Source of the DNA: Datnioides undecimradiatus
Taxonomy: Eukaryota > Chordata > Actinopteri > Lobotiformes > Datnioididae
Assembly: GCA_008933995.1 (NCBI GenBank)
Contig: WARS01002905.1
Coordinates: forward strand, 62,001-126,000
Direction of reading: 5' to 3'
DNA: 64,000 bases
Shown: positions 1 to 12,626 of the stretch, piece after piece
How positions within the stretch are numbered: position 1 is the stretch's first letter
Layout: the number at the start of each line of letters is the position of its first letter
The notes under the pieces: generated by a model
Told to the model about the DNA's origin: nothing
The model's input: only the letters and a program-made list of their open reading frames with translations
Databases searched by the model: none
Translations under genes and position numbers: made by a program

Positions 1-526
1 AGATCGAGGAAATTTTTGTAGGGATCACCTTTCTGTTCTTCTGCTTTCCTGAAGTTAAACTGACTCAGAGGAACTGCCAACCTGCATCTGCAGCTCTAAA
101 CTCTCACTGCATTGGTCTGTACTTTGCTGCAGCACTTCTCTGGATCATATCTGTGTTTTCTGTGACAGTCCCAGAGGAGAGTCTTCTGCTGCTGAACAGC
201 TGCTGACAACTATCAGCACACTTTGTTTTAAATCTAGGCTGATGTTAGTGACGCATGCAATGACAAAACCATCTGTTATTACCACTTCTAAAGCAACTGC
301 TCAGCGTTGGTTAACGCAGGAATGTTAAAGGCATATTTTTAGCAGTTTAGCATTTTAAATCAGACTTTGAGTATGTTTTATCTCCACTTGATGAGATATT
401 GAAGTTATGATGTGGAGAAAATGACTGAGTCTGACGCAGGAAATATTCCAGCTTTATCTCCTGAAGAGCAGCAGAGTGGTCTTCACATCAGCACTCCCTG
501 GTCCACGTCCTCCTTTCTCCTTACAG
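1..526. other. Cadherin intron (upstream part), no gene seen
   Basis: This stretch precedes the first recognisable cadherin exon and should be intronic. It ends in a pyrimidine-rich acceptor (CTTACAG at 520-526). I see no other exon, repeat or RNA gene in it. Exons for the signal peptide, prodomain and EC1-EC2 must lie to the left of the window. Confidence 0.5.
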
Positions 527-3500
527 ACTCTCGACTTTGAGACAAAGTCAAGCTACATGTTGCGCATTGAGGCGTCCAATCGTTATGTGGACACTCGTTT
601 CCTATCAACGGGTCCACTCAGTGATGTGGCAACACTCCATCTACTGGTGGAGAACGTAGATGAGCCTCCAGTCTTCTCCTCCTCCGTCAGTCGGATGGTT
701 ATCTCTGAGGCAGCTGCAGTGGGATCTGACGTGGGATCAGTTTTAGCTCATGACCCAGATGCCGCCAACAGTCCTGTCAGGTACAAATATTGACACTTTG
801 ACACTGATAGAGAGTCAGTAGCAGAGCTGATGTATTAACAGTGTTAAATGTGTGTGTAGGTACTCTATAGACAGGAAGTCAGACGTGGAGCATTACTTTA
901 ACATTGACAGCAGTTCAGGTGTGATCACCACAGCCAGACCTCTGGACAGAGAGATCATCACTCTGCACAACATCACTGTCCTCGCTACAGAGACCTGTGA
1001 GTCTGAACTTCACCTCACTTCAACCAGTAACACTGACAGTAACACTTTTTGATATAGATCATTATTGTTGGTGTTTCTTTATTCATCCTGGTCCAGTTCC
1101 CAGAGTTCATTACAAATGATGCGATACAAGTTCATGATAAGAAACACTGGACATTCCACATTAACAGAAACAGACTTCAACAATTATGAATGCTGGATGG
1201 TGACAACTTGGCAGAGTGTTAAGTTACTGTCAAAGTGCTTCATAAGCTGCTTGACCAATCAGATCACCTCAACATTTGTAGAGGAGAGCTGAGTATCAAA
1301 CCACCAACCCAGTGGTCTTGGGGCTAAAAGGTGGGACCTGAGGCAGTCCTCCTTATAGCCACACCCCAGCAAAGGGTCCAGGTGCACATGGACCAGCCTT
1401 AGATCAGCAGCTGTACAGGTGGACTGGGCCCCATCTGTAATGAAATGTCACAACTTTATTGTCATCCCCCAAAACGCTGCTTCTTATTCACTTGTTCATC
1501 ATTTTCTGTTGTTCTGTCAGTCCTGAGCCGCACACAGTAATTCACTCATTACTCAAACTACACCTGAAAGCTTCTTGTCGGTTGAGATGTTGTAGCATTA
1601 GATCATAATGACAAGCAGTGATGGATCAGCATCATAATCACTATACATATGTATAGAAGACAGAAATGGGGTTTGTGAGAAATTAGTGAAATATGTAAAT
1701 TAAACATGTAAACAACATTCTACCAGCTGCTCATATGCACACACACCATGAGCTCACACACACATTTTAACAGTAACAAGAGCTAAAACTAGGGATGCAC
1801 CGATACCGATACCAGCATTAGGTATCTGTCCGATACCCTGTTCCTGTACTCGTATTCATAAAAGTGTCCCGATACCACTTTACGGCAGCGTGACGTTCAG
1901 TTGGGCGGTCAGGTGCTAATTGAGAGCAAGTAGGAGCAATGTCAGCAGTATGGAGGTATTTCAAAGTGGATGATGGTGACAAAAGTAAAGCGTACTGCAA
2001 ATTATGTTCTGCAAAGTTGTCAAGAGGAGGGACGAAAGCAAGTACTTTCAACACAAGCAATCTGATAAAACATCTAAAAAACCAACACAACGCCGAGTTC
2101 AAAGAGTTTGCTAATAGCGAACTCTTTGAACTCGGCAAAGTAAGTGTACGTGTAATGGCAGTAATAAGTACTCATACTGGTACTCGGTATCTGCAAGTAC
2201 TCAAATGTAAGTACTTGTACTTGTAATTGGATTGAAAAAATGTGGTATCGGTGCATCCCTAGCTAAAACAGTGATCACACAAACGGGATCCATTTATGGA
2301 GAATGAACTTTTCTCATTTTGTGTTGTTTGTGGTACCAACAGACTCACTGTTTGATTCATATGTTGTACGTCAGCAGCAGCAAAACCAAACGTCTTGCAG
2401 TCGCAGCTTCTACTTATTTTGTTTTGGTTGCTGTCTGTCTGATCATGATGTAAACAGCTCAGAGGACGTACCTCACAGGTGTGTCTCTGCATGTGTGTGT
2501 GTCAGTGGATCGGTCTCAGGTGGGGAAAGCCGTGGTTCTGGTGTCTGTGACGGACATTAACGATAATGCTCCAAACCTCGCCGTTGAGTACGAAACATTC
2601 GTCTGTGAGAACTCAGAACCTGGACAGGTAAACAACACCTGGATACTGTTTATTACACACTATCACGCACTTTTGTCAAGTATTTTAATCTGTATATTAA
2701 TATTCTCAGTGTTCAAAGGTGTTTCCATCAAATACTCAGGTGTCTCAATTAAACAAATAATTTATTCTAACAATTACTTTGTACAAATGGTTTATGGGAA
2801 AATATAATTTGCATAGATACAGCAGACAATATTTAATTAAAACAAAATTTGTTTTTACCACACAAAAGCAGAATGTTGCTCTGTTTCATCAAAGTGAACA
2901 CAAACTTTTACTCTCCTGTTTTATTTTGATACGATCACTCGTCTTCAGATGGACTTCACTTCCGGCCTGTCTCTTCCTAATCGTATCTTATATTTAATTG
3001 GTTTGTTAGTTTCACCTGTGTTTTGTTGGCCTGTTGTGTTGTCATTGTTCTGCGCTTTGTCTGTTTTCAAGTGACTCTGTGCCTGTTTTGGATTTTGTAG
3101 TTTCTTAGACTTTGCTTGTTTATGGACTTTTGATCTTGTCTGTTGCCTGACGCGCCACGAAAGACCCAGCAGGATGTTTTAAAGTGGACAGGATCGTGCG
3201 CAAGGAACTTTTCACAAAATGTTAGTTTGAAAGTTCATTGGGTACTTTAATCACTTCCAATTTCCAGCCACCCAGCCTTCAGTCTACTCATCGCCAGTCA
3301 TTTGATCCTGCAGACTGCCAGATCTGAGTCTGCTGTCCATTTTCTCCAAGTATGTTGGGGTTGGTGCCCCCAGATGGAATCATGGCTGTGACCGATGGCA
3401 TGCCTCCCTGCTGCTCAGATCCTCACTGCCTCTGGTGCTCAGTGCCATGGAGGGCCAAGAGGTTCAGCTGCTGAGCTGAATGTCAGTGATCCCAGCAAGT

Positions 3501-6500
3501 GTCCGATCTGTTCATGATGCTGTTCTGAGTTGGCCAACATCTGGTCTGCTCCTCGTCCCCAGTCAGTGGCCCAGCCAACTCCTGCTCCTTGTTCCCAGTT
3601 GGCATCCCTGACAGCACCTGTTGTGATTTCATGGTGGCAATTTGGCCAACTGCCGATCCTCAGAATTGGCTCTAGAGGGTTTCATGTTTCAGCGCCATTG
3701 GAGCAAGAGTGACAAACATATAGCAGCTCAATGCAGAGAGCTGAACATAACATGTAAACCACACCATGTAACTGTCATCTGAATCAGATAATGCCACATA
3801 ATGCTGTCTTCCTGCTGGACTGACCACAATGAAGTCAGTTATGTTAATGCTGCAGAAATGTATCATGGTTGACTTCCTGTTTGAGCTGGTTTGACAACAC
3901 ATACCTGGGACGAACGTCTCACTTGTTTACGTTTGTAGGAGGCGCTATTGAGTCATTTTGAAACAAAACCCTCATCACATAAAAATTCAATTAATTGATC
4001 AATTAAAGAAATATAATTCAGTTTTATGAAATAATACTTCAGAAGAGAGGAGGTGCGGGCTTAGTAACACACATTAATGGGATCAGAAGAAGTTCAGGTG
4101 GAGAGGAGGAGAGAGGGCCCCAGTGCATCATGGGAAGTTTACCAGCGGTCTGTACCTATCATGTCTCAAAGTGTTTAAACTCAGAGTTTCACACAGTGAA
4201 GAGCTGCAACAACAGACACAAAACAGAACAACTCATTGTCATTGCACACTCACAGTCTTCAGTAATTATCACTTTACTGTTTACTTACTTACTTTGAGGG
4301 AAGTAATGTGCAGCAAGCGCTGATGAGGCCCAACCTGTCACTGAACTACCTGTGTCTGAGCTGCAGCCAAATGTTCCATCACTGTTCAACTGATCTGATC
4401 CCAGTCTGATGTCACAAGACCAGGATCAGTCTGGTTTCAAGATTCAAGATTCAAGAAGCTTTATTTATCCCGAGGGAAATTGTTGTGCAACAGTTGCAAT
4501 ACAAAGGTGGAAAAGTAACACAGTGTGAGAGAGTAGAAATAACGCTATCTTAAATAAAATAAAATAAGGCTAACATACAATAAATAAAAGTAATTAAATG
4601 CAATGAAATGCAAAGCAATTACAGCAAACATAAAACAGAATATAACAATTAGCTAAATGCAACAACATGCAACAAGGATTGCAGTTAACATAGGTATATA
4701 CAATATACAACAATACGAACTGTGCAATTCAGCAGCATAGTTGAATAAAATAAGTACAAGCTAATAAAGTGATAAAGTGATGAAAGTGATAAAAATTGTT
4801 AGCAGCATAAATTACACACGGTAAAGTACAAACTAAATCAAGTGATCTTGTGTGTGATCAAGTGAAATTGGTGAAAATGATAAAGTGACATTATGGCCTC
4901 AGGACACAGTGTCTCCACTGTCCCTCTCGCAACCAGAGGTAGAAGAATTAAACAGTCTGATGGCCACAGGAAGAAAGGACTTCCTCTAGCGTTCTGTGTT
5001 ACACCGGGGGGTGATGAGTCTGTTGCTGAAGGTGCTTCTGCTCAAGGTTAGCACCTGGTGGAGAGGGTGAGCGTTGTTGTCCAGGATACTATGCAGTTTG
5101 CACAGCATCCTCCTCTCAGACACCACCAACAAAGAGTTCAGTTGGACCCCCAGGACAGAGCCAGCCTTCCTGATGATCCTGCTGATCTTGTTGGCATCTG
5201 CTGCCCTCAGCCTGCTACCCCAGCACACAACACCAAAGAAGATGGCACTGGCTACCACCAACTGATAGAACATCCCCAGCATGATGTTACATACGTTGAA
5301 TGACCGGAGCCTCCTCAGGAAATAGTCGACTCTGGCCCTTCTTGTAAACAGCCTCGGTGTTCTTGGCCCAGTCCAGTTTGTTGTCCAGGTGTACTCCAAG
5401 GTCTTTGTAATCCACAGTCACACCGTTAATGGAAATGGGTGTAGGGGCAGATTTCCTCCTGCGGAAATCCAACACCAGCCCCTTTGTCTTGGTGGTGTTG
5501 AGATGCAGATGGTTAGTTCCACGCCACTCGACGAAGGAGTCCACAACGCCCCTGTACTCCTCCTCATTCCCCTCACTGACGCAGCCAACAATTGCAGAGT
5601 CGTCCGCAAACTTCTGCAGGTGGCAGGACTCAGAGTGAAACTGAAAGTCAGAGGTGTACAGGGTGAACAGAAAAGGGGAAAGAGCAGTTCCCTGTGGAAC
5701 CCCAGTGCTGCTGACCACAGTGTCAGACACACCGTCCTGCAGTCTGACATACCAGGGAAACCAGGGGAGGGTCCACCTGCATCGCCGTCAGATGGTGTCA
5801 CATGACCAGGATCAGTCTGGTGTCACATGACCAGGATCAGTCTGCTGTCACATGACATGTTTTTTTAAGCTCAGGGAGTTAGCATTGACCAACCGGCCAA
5901 CCCAGTCGGTCAGTTAGTCAGCTAGCATTGAATTCTTATTGCAGGTGTGTTGCTCTGTTTAAAGGAGATGGCAACTCAACCTAAAAGGCCCTTCTGATGT
6001 TTCAGCACTGTGACTCAGGTCTGCAGGATTTATACAACAAATGTCACACACACACACACTGAGGCTCGGTGAGGCTGGTGAAACCAAACCTCCCCCCTTC
6101 TTCCTTGTTGTATTATCAAAACTGTGTTTTTACCTCTGGTTATGACGTCATTCATATGAAAGCCTCATTCTTTGTCTTTCACCCAACCAGGGACTCACAA
6201 AGGCCAGTTCTATTGGTTTTAGCCCTTAGACCTGCAGAACTGTAGGTGATTAAAATATTCATGTGGATGTTATTAGTAATAGTCTTAGTTCTGCATTTAG
6301 GCGATTATTCAGTCAGACCTCTGTCACCAGACATGGTCTGATATAAGCCAGCGCTGTGTCTTAGGAAGTGACGCCATCTACATTTAATTCAGTGCTACAT
6401 TTCAATTTGACAGAAAGCTCCTGTGCTAATTTTAGTCACTATCAAGTGGATCACTGTGTTGATGGTGTTGCAGAAATGACTGTCTAAAAAAGAAAATCAT

Positions 6501-9303
6501 AAAACAAAAGAGGTTATCTCCATGCTACAAACCAAACCTGGGAGTTAAAGCAAACAGCACGAAACACTCCAGAAGAAATGATGTTTCCTGTGTCTTGAGC
6601 CAGGCGGGGTCATGGTTTGGGTTCAAATGATTACAACACATTAGTAAGTTACAGGGAGTGACACTGGGTCAGAGCAGATTAAATCTAATTCTGTGTTTGA
6701 CCTTTCAGATCATTGAGACTCTGAGTGCTGTGGACCGTGATGAACCTGAGACTGGACATCACTTCTTGTTCTCTCTGCCCGCCAATGCTGAGGCTGGAAA
6801 CCTGAACTTCACCCTGAGAGACAATAAAGGTAAAGTAAACTGTCAATGGGATGATTTGTTGCTTTGTGTTGTCTGGACATAGGCAGCTGTTTGAGCATGT
6901 GTGAGAAAAAACTACTTTATTGACTATACATATAATATTAAACAAAGAAGGGATGGTAATGGATGGTTTAACTCGTGCTGTTGGTTCCTCTCTTCTCTTT
7001 TCTGTGGAGTCCTACAAACTGCCACAGCACAATGAGAATCAACCCCTCAGTCAGACTTTCTACCTGCTTATGTTCCTGGGCTTATGTTTCTTTTAAATAA
7101 CTAAGAAGAACTGGACTGTTAGTATTTGCATCTATCTTGAATGAGCAGACACAGAAAGGAGCACCACCCACTCTGTGACTGACCACTAATACAGGAAAGA
7201 AGCACAGGAACAGCACAGGGGTGATTACTTCATTAACCATGATATTTAAAGGTTCTTCCAGAGTTCCCCTACCTGCCAACCTCACTCAGGTCTTGTACCT
7301 TGTGTCGTCCTCTGTCCCCAGACAACACAGCGTCCATCCTGACACGACGTGGGGGATTCCTCCAGCGAGATCAGCTTGTTCACTTGCTGCCGGTGGTGAT
7401 TTCAGACAGCAGCAGTCCATCTCTCAGCAGCACCAACACACTGTCCATCGTCGTTTGCGCCTGTGATGTTGCAGGTAACCGTGGCTCCTGCAGTCAGAGT
7501 ACAACACCACAGCTGGCAGTTGGTGTCAGCACCGCCATCGCTGCTGCAGTCTTCACCTGTGTCCTCACTCTGATAGGTAAGACTTGAATTATGATTGTTA
7601 GCTCAAAGACCTCGTCCCTTTCAGCTCAAACAGGGAGTAAAAACACCAAAGCACTGCACCTGCAAATACACAGCACTCCGTATTAACCAGGATGTACACC
7701 CTAGTCACTGCCAGCAGTCACTAGTTTCTCTATAGTTTGTCAGTTAAAATCATAATTTCACTGAGCAGATTGTGAAATACATTCCAGGAAACTGTGCCAT
7801 TGCCTTTCATTGTGTAGCGCAGCAGAAGGCAGTGGATATGTCTGAGTCTGTTGAGTGCTGACCAACAGTAGCTGGATTGATACAAAGCTGGAAAGGAAAT
7901 GATGTTCTCCTCTCCTGGCGTCACAGGTTTTCAGGCTCTGTGAAGGTTTACTCCGAGCATCTGCAGCAGAGGTGCTGTACATCTCTTCACTCAGCTGCAG
8001 TGATCCGTCAGTTAATGTTTGCTTTACACCAAGAGTGAAACATTGCTAATCACATCATGGTTTGACAAGTGACCAGAGTACAATCCACTGAAATAAAGGA
8101 GACCAAAGTAACCATAAGTCACACAGCCAGCTGGACAGAGTACACAGATGTGGTTCGGTACACGCTGTAGCCGGACTCTGAGTAAAGGCAACTGACGTGA
8201 GGGTGACCTTAAAGAAAGGACTTTATTCACCAAAACATAAATGTGTTTAACAAAGGTAACAAAACTGAGCACTCAACCAGACAGAGAGGAAACTAAATAA
8301 AACTTGAACTCAACTCAACTTTGACCTGGAAGTAGAAACAGTGGCCAAAAGACGATGCTGAGGCAACTCCATGAACGCACCTCAGCACAGAGGTTCTCAG
8401 GCTGTACTTGGCTTTTTTATACTAGACATCTACACTTTAGGGGGAAGTACTGTACTTTTTTCTCCACTAATTTATTATTTCACAGAAATATTTTGAAGTT
8501 ACTTTACAGATGAATTTCTATGTAAAATACAGGGTCAGCTGAAACCAACTGCTAAACATCTCCCACTAACAACATGTTAAAGCTGGACTCTTCCTTAGTT
8601 GCGCAGAGATGGCTGAGGTTTATTTACATATTTATTATACTTTTATTTATTTTATCTATTTTATTTACTTAGCCTATTTGTAAACTAAACAATATTTAAA
8701 TGAAATATTTTATTTCATAAAGTAACTTGTTTCAGAAAGCAGCAACTCACTGAACCATGAATCACTGCCCTCATCACACCATTACATGTGTCCTCAGGTG
8801 TTGTCATGGTGACCGTTGCTGTCAGATACAGGAGGAAGGAGCCTCTGATGATGGATGATGAGCGAGATATTCGTGAGAATATCGTTCGTTATGATGATGA
8901 AGGTGGAGGTGAGGAGGACACCGAGGCCTTCAACATGCTCACACTGATGCACTTGAACAAAACAAACCAGATCTGCCGAGACCCGAACAAGAACCCACCG
9001 GAATTCCTCACCAGAACACCAGAGCACCATTCAGATAGAAACAAGTTGTTCCAGGAGTTCATCAAGGACAGACTGCAAGTGGCAGATCTGGACCTGACGG
9101 CGCCCCCGTACGACTCACTGCAGACCTATGCCTATGAGGGCAGCTGGTCTGCGGCTGAGTCGCTCAGCTCATTAAACTCACTGGACTCGTTTTGCTCATT
9201 AGAGTCCGAGCAAAACTATGACTTTCTGAGAGAGTGGGGGCCAAGGTTCAGGAAGCTTGCAGACCTCTATGGACACCATGATGGAGGAGGGTTTGCCTCG
9301 TAG
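527..9303 (+). CDS. Type II classical cadherin, 3' part (EC3 end to cytoplasmic tail)
   Basis: Calcium-dependent cell-cell adhesion receptor of the plasma membrane that links to catenins. Six coding exons are seen: 527-780, 860-996, 2506-2627, 6709-6829, 7322-7576 and 8798-9303 (stop TAG). Phases join without a break and give 464 residues. In order: end of EC3 with the NVDEPPVF linker, EC4 ([32 protein letters not shown], then TDINDNAP), EC5 ([18 protein letters not shown]), a membrane segment ([20 protein letters not shown]), the juxtamembrane p120-catenin region ([20 protein letters not shown]) and the beta-catenin-binding end ([30 protein letters not shown]). The type II assignment comes from the tail and EC4/EC5 motifs. 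The exact paralogue cannot be fixed: the tail resembles several (CDH6/7/12/18/24 types) and the middle of the cytoplasmic domain is divergent. The 5' exons are outside the window. AATAAA at 9376-9381 is a likely polyadenylation signal. Confidence 0.88.
1790..2261 (+). mobile_element. Short non-autonomous hAT element with a BED zinc-finger remnant
   Basis: The ends are inverted repeats (TAGGGATGCACCGATACC at the left, its complement GGTATCGGTGCATCCCTA at the right). The element is flanked by the 8-bp duplication GCTAAAAC at 1782-1789 and 2262-2269, the hAT size. Inside, 1939-2104 encodes a ZBED-type finger ([25 protein letters not shown]). This is the usual N-terminal DNA-binding part of hAT transposases, but no catalytic region follows. 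The finger ends in a hairpin with 17-bp perfect arms (2092-2108 and 2120-2136). It lies in a cadherin intron. Confidence 0.9.
2628..4408. other. Cadherin intron 3, left part; no gene
   Basis: AT-rich intronic sequence between cadherin exons at 2506-2627 and 6709-6829. I see no splice-flanked coding segment here. The stretch near 3000-3170 has the T-rich, low-complexity look of an old repeat, but I cannot name a family. Confidence 0.4.
4409..5850. repeat. 25-bp tandem repeat split by a LINE insertion
   Basis: A unit close to TGTCACATGACCAGGATCAG plus TCTGG occurs once at about 4409-4435 and about two and a half times at 5794-5850. The intervening 1.36 kb is a Rex1-like LINE. The left and right copies therefore look like one short array interrupted by the insertion, or by its target-site duplication. 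Confidence 0.65.
4436..5793 (-). mobile_element. 5'-truncated Rex1-like LINE
   Basis: Read on the minus strand this encodes part of a reverse transcriptase: [20 protein letters not shown], then the active-site box FADDSAIVG, then the thumb-like [10 protein letters not shown] and [15 protein letters not shown] at about 5730-5290. A second frame at about 5399-4986 continues with the C-terminal part, so the reading frame is broken. The 3' end is the TTCAAGATTCAAG-type repeat at 4436-4455 next to an A/T-rich tail. The Rex1/Babar assignment rests on overall resemblance. The copy lacks its 5' half and looks dead. Confidence 0.75.
5851..6708. other. Cadherin intron 3, right part; no gene
   Basis: Intronic sequence leading to the CTTTCAG acceptor at 6708. 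Only a short CA run near 6047-6058 stands out. No coding segment is supported. Confidence 0.4.
7577..8797. other. Cadherin last intron; unclassified repeat-like sequence
   Basis: This lies between the transmembrane exon and the final cytoplasmic exon. About 8130-8420 has the look of a dispersed repeat (GC-richer, abrupt edges), but I cannot place it in a family. There is no exon signal besides the terminal acceptor TCCTCAG at 8791-8797. Confidence 0.35.
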
Positions 9304-9375
9304 CTCTCACACTGCAGCGAGCAGAGAGGACGGGGCCACAGCCGTGTCACTACAACTGTTACATGGGGAGTGGTT

Positions 9376-9381
9376 AATAAA
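9376..9381 (+). promoter_or_regulatory. Polyadenylation signal of the cadherin gene
   Basis: AATAAA lies 73 bp after the cadherin stop codon and is the first such hexamer downstream. The position suits a short 3' UTR. Confidence 0.5.
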
Positions 9382-9699
9382 GTTTGGATCAGTCCAGAGT
9401 TGATCACTTCTCCATTCACCCTGAAAGATGTGTCAGACGTCTCTTCTCTGTTTCTAACTCGAATAATTAATAATTAATTATTGGTCGGACAGTTTCATTA
9501 TATCAATAAGCAGCTTAAAATCTTCAAGGTGATGCACGGAAAGTCTTCAAACCGCTGTTTAATTTGAAATACTACTGTTTCTGAAATTGAATTGACAGAT
9601 GATGTCACATGGTCTGTGATGTCAGATGAAGGTTCCTGAACATGCTGCTACATACTGTATATGGCTGCTATGGACCAAGCTGAAGACTAAAATCTTTAA

Positions 9700-9852
9700 C
9701 CTCCTAAGACCTAAACTCTTGCATGGCATGCTTTATTGATTTCTCTTTGTTATTTGGGTTGATTGGGACCTGCTAAGTGTAAAAACAAATAATGATCTTT
9801 TTGCATTCCCAAAATGTGTTGTCCACATATGTGGACGCCAGGTCCTAGGAGG
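9700..9852. mobile_element. 153-bp MITE flanked by TTAA
   Basis: The ends are inverted (CCTCCTAAGACC and GGTCCTAGGAGG, one mismatch) and are flanked on both sides by TTAA (9696-9699 and 9853-9856). It also has an internal palindrome, GTCCACATATGTGGAC. TTAA duplication is the piggyBac signature; the terminal bases are not a textbook piggyBac match, so the superfamily is an inference. Confidence 0.7.
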
Positions 9853-10117
9853 TTAAAGACAAACAACATAATGAAGTTTAAATGTTGTGTTTGTCAGCAA
9901 AAAGAAGGAACCTGAATCACATGACCCAGTGGCCAGTAAGCACTGAAGCTCTGGAGGCAGACGACCTCATTGTCAGAGTTTGTGAGATCCTGATGAAGAT
10001 GTTTGTGGAACAGTGGAGCCTACAGAACCGAAGCTGAGAGAAACAACTAAGGTAAAGTCTGTTTATCATGGTTTCATCCTGCATAGTGATGCTCAAGTGA
10101 TGTCATCATTGGTCGCC

Positions 10118-10185
10118 AACATCAATTCAATTCAATTTTATTTATATAGTTCACAACACAAGTCATCTCAGGGCACCTGAGCCAA
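10118..10185 (-). mobile_element. L2-type LINE 3'-tail fragment, inverted
   Basis: CAATTCAATTCAATTTTATTTATATAG followed by the TCATCTCAGGGCAC box is the reverse complement of the 3' tail of the larger L2-like copy that ends at about 12873. Only the tail is present. Confidence 0.6.
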
Positions 10186-10969
10186 ACAGGAGCAGACCTG
10201 GTCCAACCTGGTCCTGAGATTAAGTCCTGATGTGAGTCCAAAACCTTTTCACTGACCCCGACCGAGTACGAGCATCATCCAAAACAGTGTGTTTGTGTTT
10301 CTGTTCGAGTTTATTATATCAACTGCTCATTATCAACTGATGGAAGATCGTCACACCTGACACATCATGATGTACCTGAAGTCTCTTTCACTGGGTCCGA
10401 CAAATCACTCTAATGGACACACACAGCCACTGGTCGCTGAAACAAAGTAAATTGATTTCCTTTTTGTCTCTTCATCTGCAAAAAGTTTCAACAAGTGCAA
10501 CAAGAAAAAAATAAACTGACAGTAAAAGATGTGAGATGAATTTCCAGACTCCATGTTTTTTGTTTAAAAATAAATATGATTATATTTTATAACTGATGAA
10601 CAGCAAAAGAAGGCAAAGGATGTGTTTCAATCATTCATCTCCTGATGGAAGTGAGTGTTACAGAGAGCATGAGATATGATGTGACAGCTTATTGGGACAT
10701 CAGGATGCATGTTTGATGATGTCTGGCGACAGGATACAGAGAAAGAGACAACCAGCATCAGCAAACATGATGTTTAACTGTTTGTCAATTAGCAATAGCC
10801 CACAGCCAGACCCTACAACCAATAAGTCAGCCGTCCATCACAAGGGAGCAGAAATATGACGCTGGCTAATGATGATTTTTAATATATTTACTAGTTTCTT
10901 TCATCTGAAAGAGACAGATTTATTTCATTACAGGGGGAAAAGAAGCGTTTTGATGCTTTTCATTTTCCT
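10186..10969. other. Intergenic spacer, no gene seen
   Basis: AT-rich DNA between two LINE pieces. I find no splice-flanked exon, RNA gene or recognised repeat in it. Confidence 0.4.
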
Positions 10970-12588
10970 TTGATTATATCAGTTCACATATGTTCTGTAC
11001 TTGTCCTGCTGGACCTCAGTGCTGCATCTGACACCATCACTCACAGTATCCTACTACAGAGACTGGAGCATGTCATTGGGATTAAAGGAACAGCACTGAG
11101 CTGGTTTAAATCTTATTTATCTGACAGAGTCCAGTTTGTCCATGTTAATAATGACTCGTCCATGCACACAAGTGTTATGGAGCTCCACAGGGTTCTGTGC
11201 TTGGGCCATTGCTGTTCACCTTATACATGCTTCCCCTAGGCAACATTATTAGGAAGCGCAGCATAAATTTCCACTGTTACGTGGACGATACACAGCTATA
11301 TTTATCTATGAAGCCAGAAGAAACAGATCAGTGAGTCAGACTTCAGACATGTCTTACAGACACAAAGGCCTGATGACCTGTAATGATTTACTCCTAAACA
11401 CAGACAAAGCTCAGGTGATGGTGTTTGGTCCTAAACACCTCAGAGACAGGTTATCTGACCACTCTGGATGGCATTACCCTGGCCTCCAGTTCAACCTTGA
11501 GGAACCTGGGAGTTATGTTTGACCAGGACATGTCCTTTCAGTCTCACATTAGTCAGGTCACTAGGACTGCCTTCATTCACCTGCGCAACATAGCCAAGAT
11601 CAGGAACATCCTGTCCCAAAGTGATGCTGAAAAACTAGTCCATGCATTTGTTCCTTCAAGGCTGGACTACTGTAATTCTTTGTTGTCAGGTTATCCGACC
11701 AGCTCTCTGAGAAGCCTGCAGCTCATCCAAAATGCTGCAGCGAGGGTTCTGATGGGAATTAGCAAGAGAGATCATATTTCTCCCGTTTTAGCTTCTCTTC
11801 ATTAGCTCTCTGTAAAGTCCAGAATAGACTTTAAAGTCCTTCTTCTTACCTACAAGGCCCTTAATGGCCAAGCTCCATTGTACTTCAATGAGATGCTAAG
11901 TCCCTATCAACCCAACAGATCACTTCGCTCCCAGAGAGCAGGTTTGCTTGTGGTTCCCGGAATTTCCAAAAGTAGAATGGGAGGCCAAGCCTTTAGCTCT
12001 CAGGCTCCTCTCCTGTGGAACCAGCTGCCAGTTTGGGGCCGAGAGGCAGACACCCTCTCTACTTTTAAAGTAAAGCTGAAAACCTTCCTGTCTGACAAAG
12101 CTTACAGCTCTAGTTATAGTTCTAGTTATCATGATAACTAAACCCATAGTTTGTCACAGTTACTCCTTAATGCCACCCCTCAGTTATGCTGCTATAGGCC
12201 TCGGCTGCTGTGGGACATTCCATGATGGTCTCCACACTCCTCCTCTCCTCTCTCTCTTCAGACCTATCCTCTCATCTGTAAACCATGTCTACCATGTCAT
12301 TACCTCTGTGTCCTCTCTCCCCTAGTGCTGTGCTTGTTTCTCTCTGGTCTCTCTCTCTGTACCTCTCTACAGATACCTGTGGCTCCAGAGCTGAACATCT
12401 GATCTGTGGCTCCACCGACCTGCCCCCTGTCCTCTGCTGCCACTTATTATCATTATTGTATTATTATCATTATTGTCCTGCTAACAGCAGCCATAGTTAG
12501 GACTCTGCTGCTCTACCATTCTGTCAGTTTCATCTTTATGTTCACCTGTATCTCTGTCTGTGATATATTGTACCCCCATCTCTCTCTC

Positions 12589-12626
<38 letters not shown>

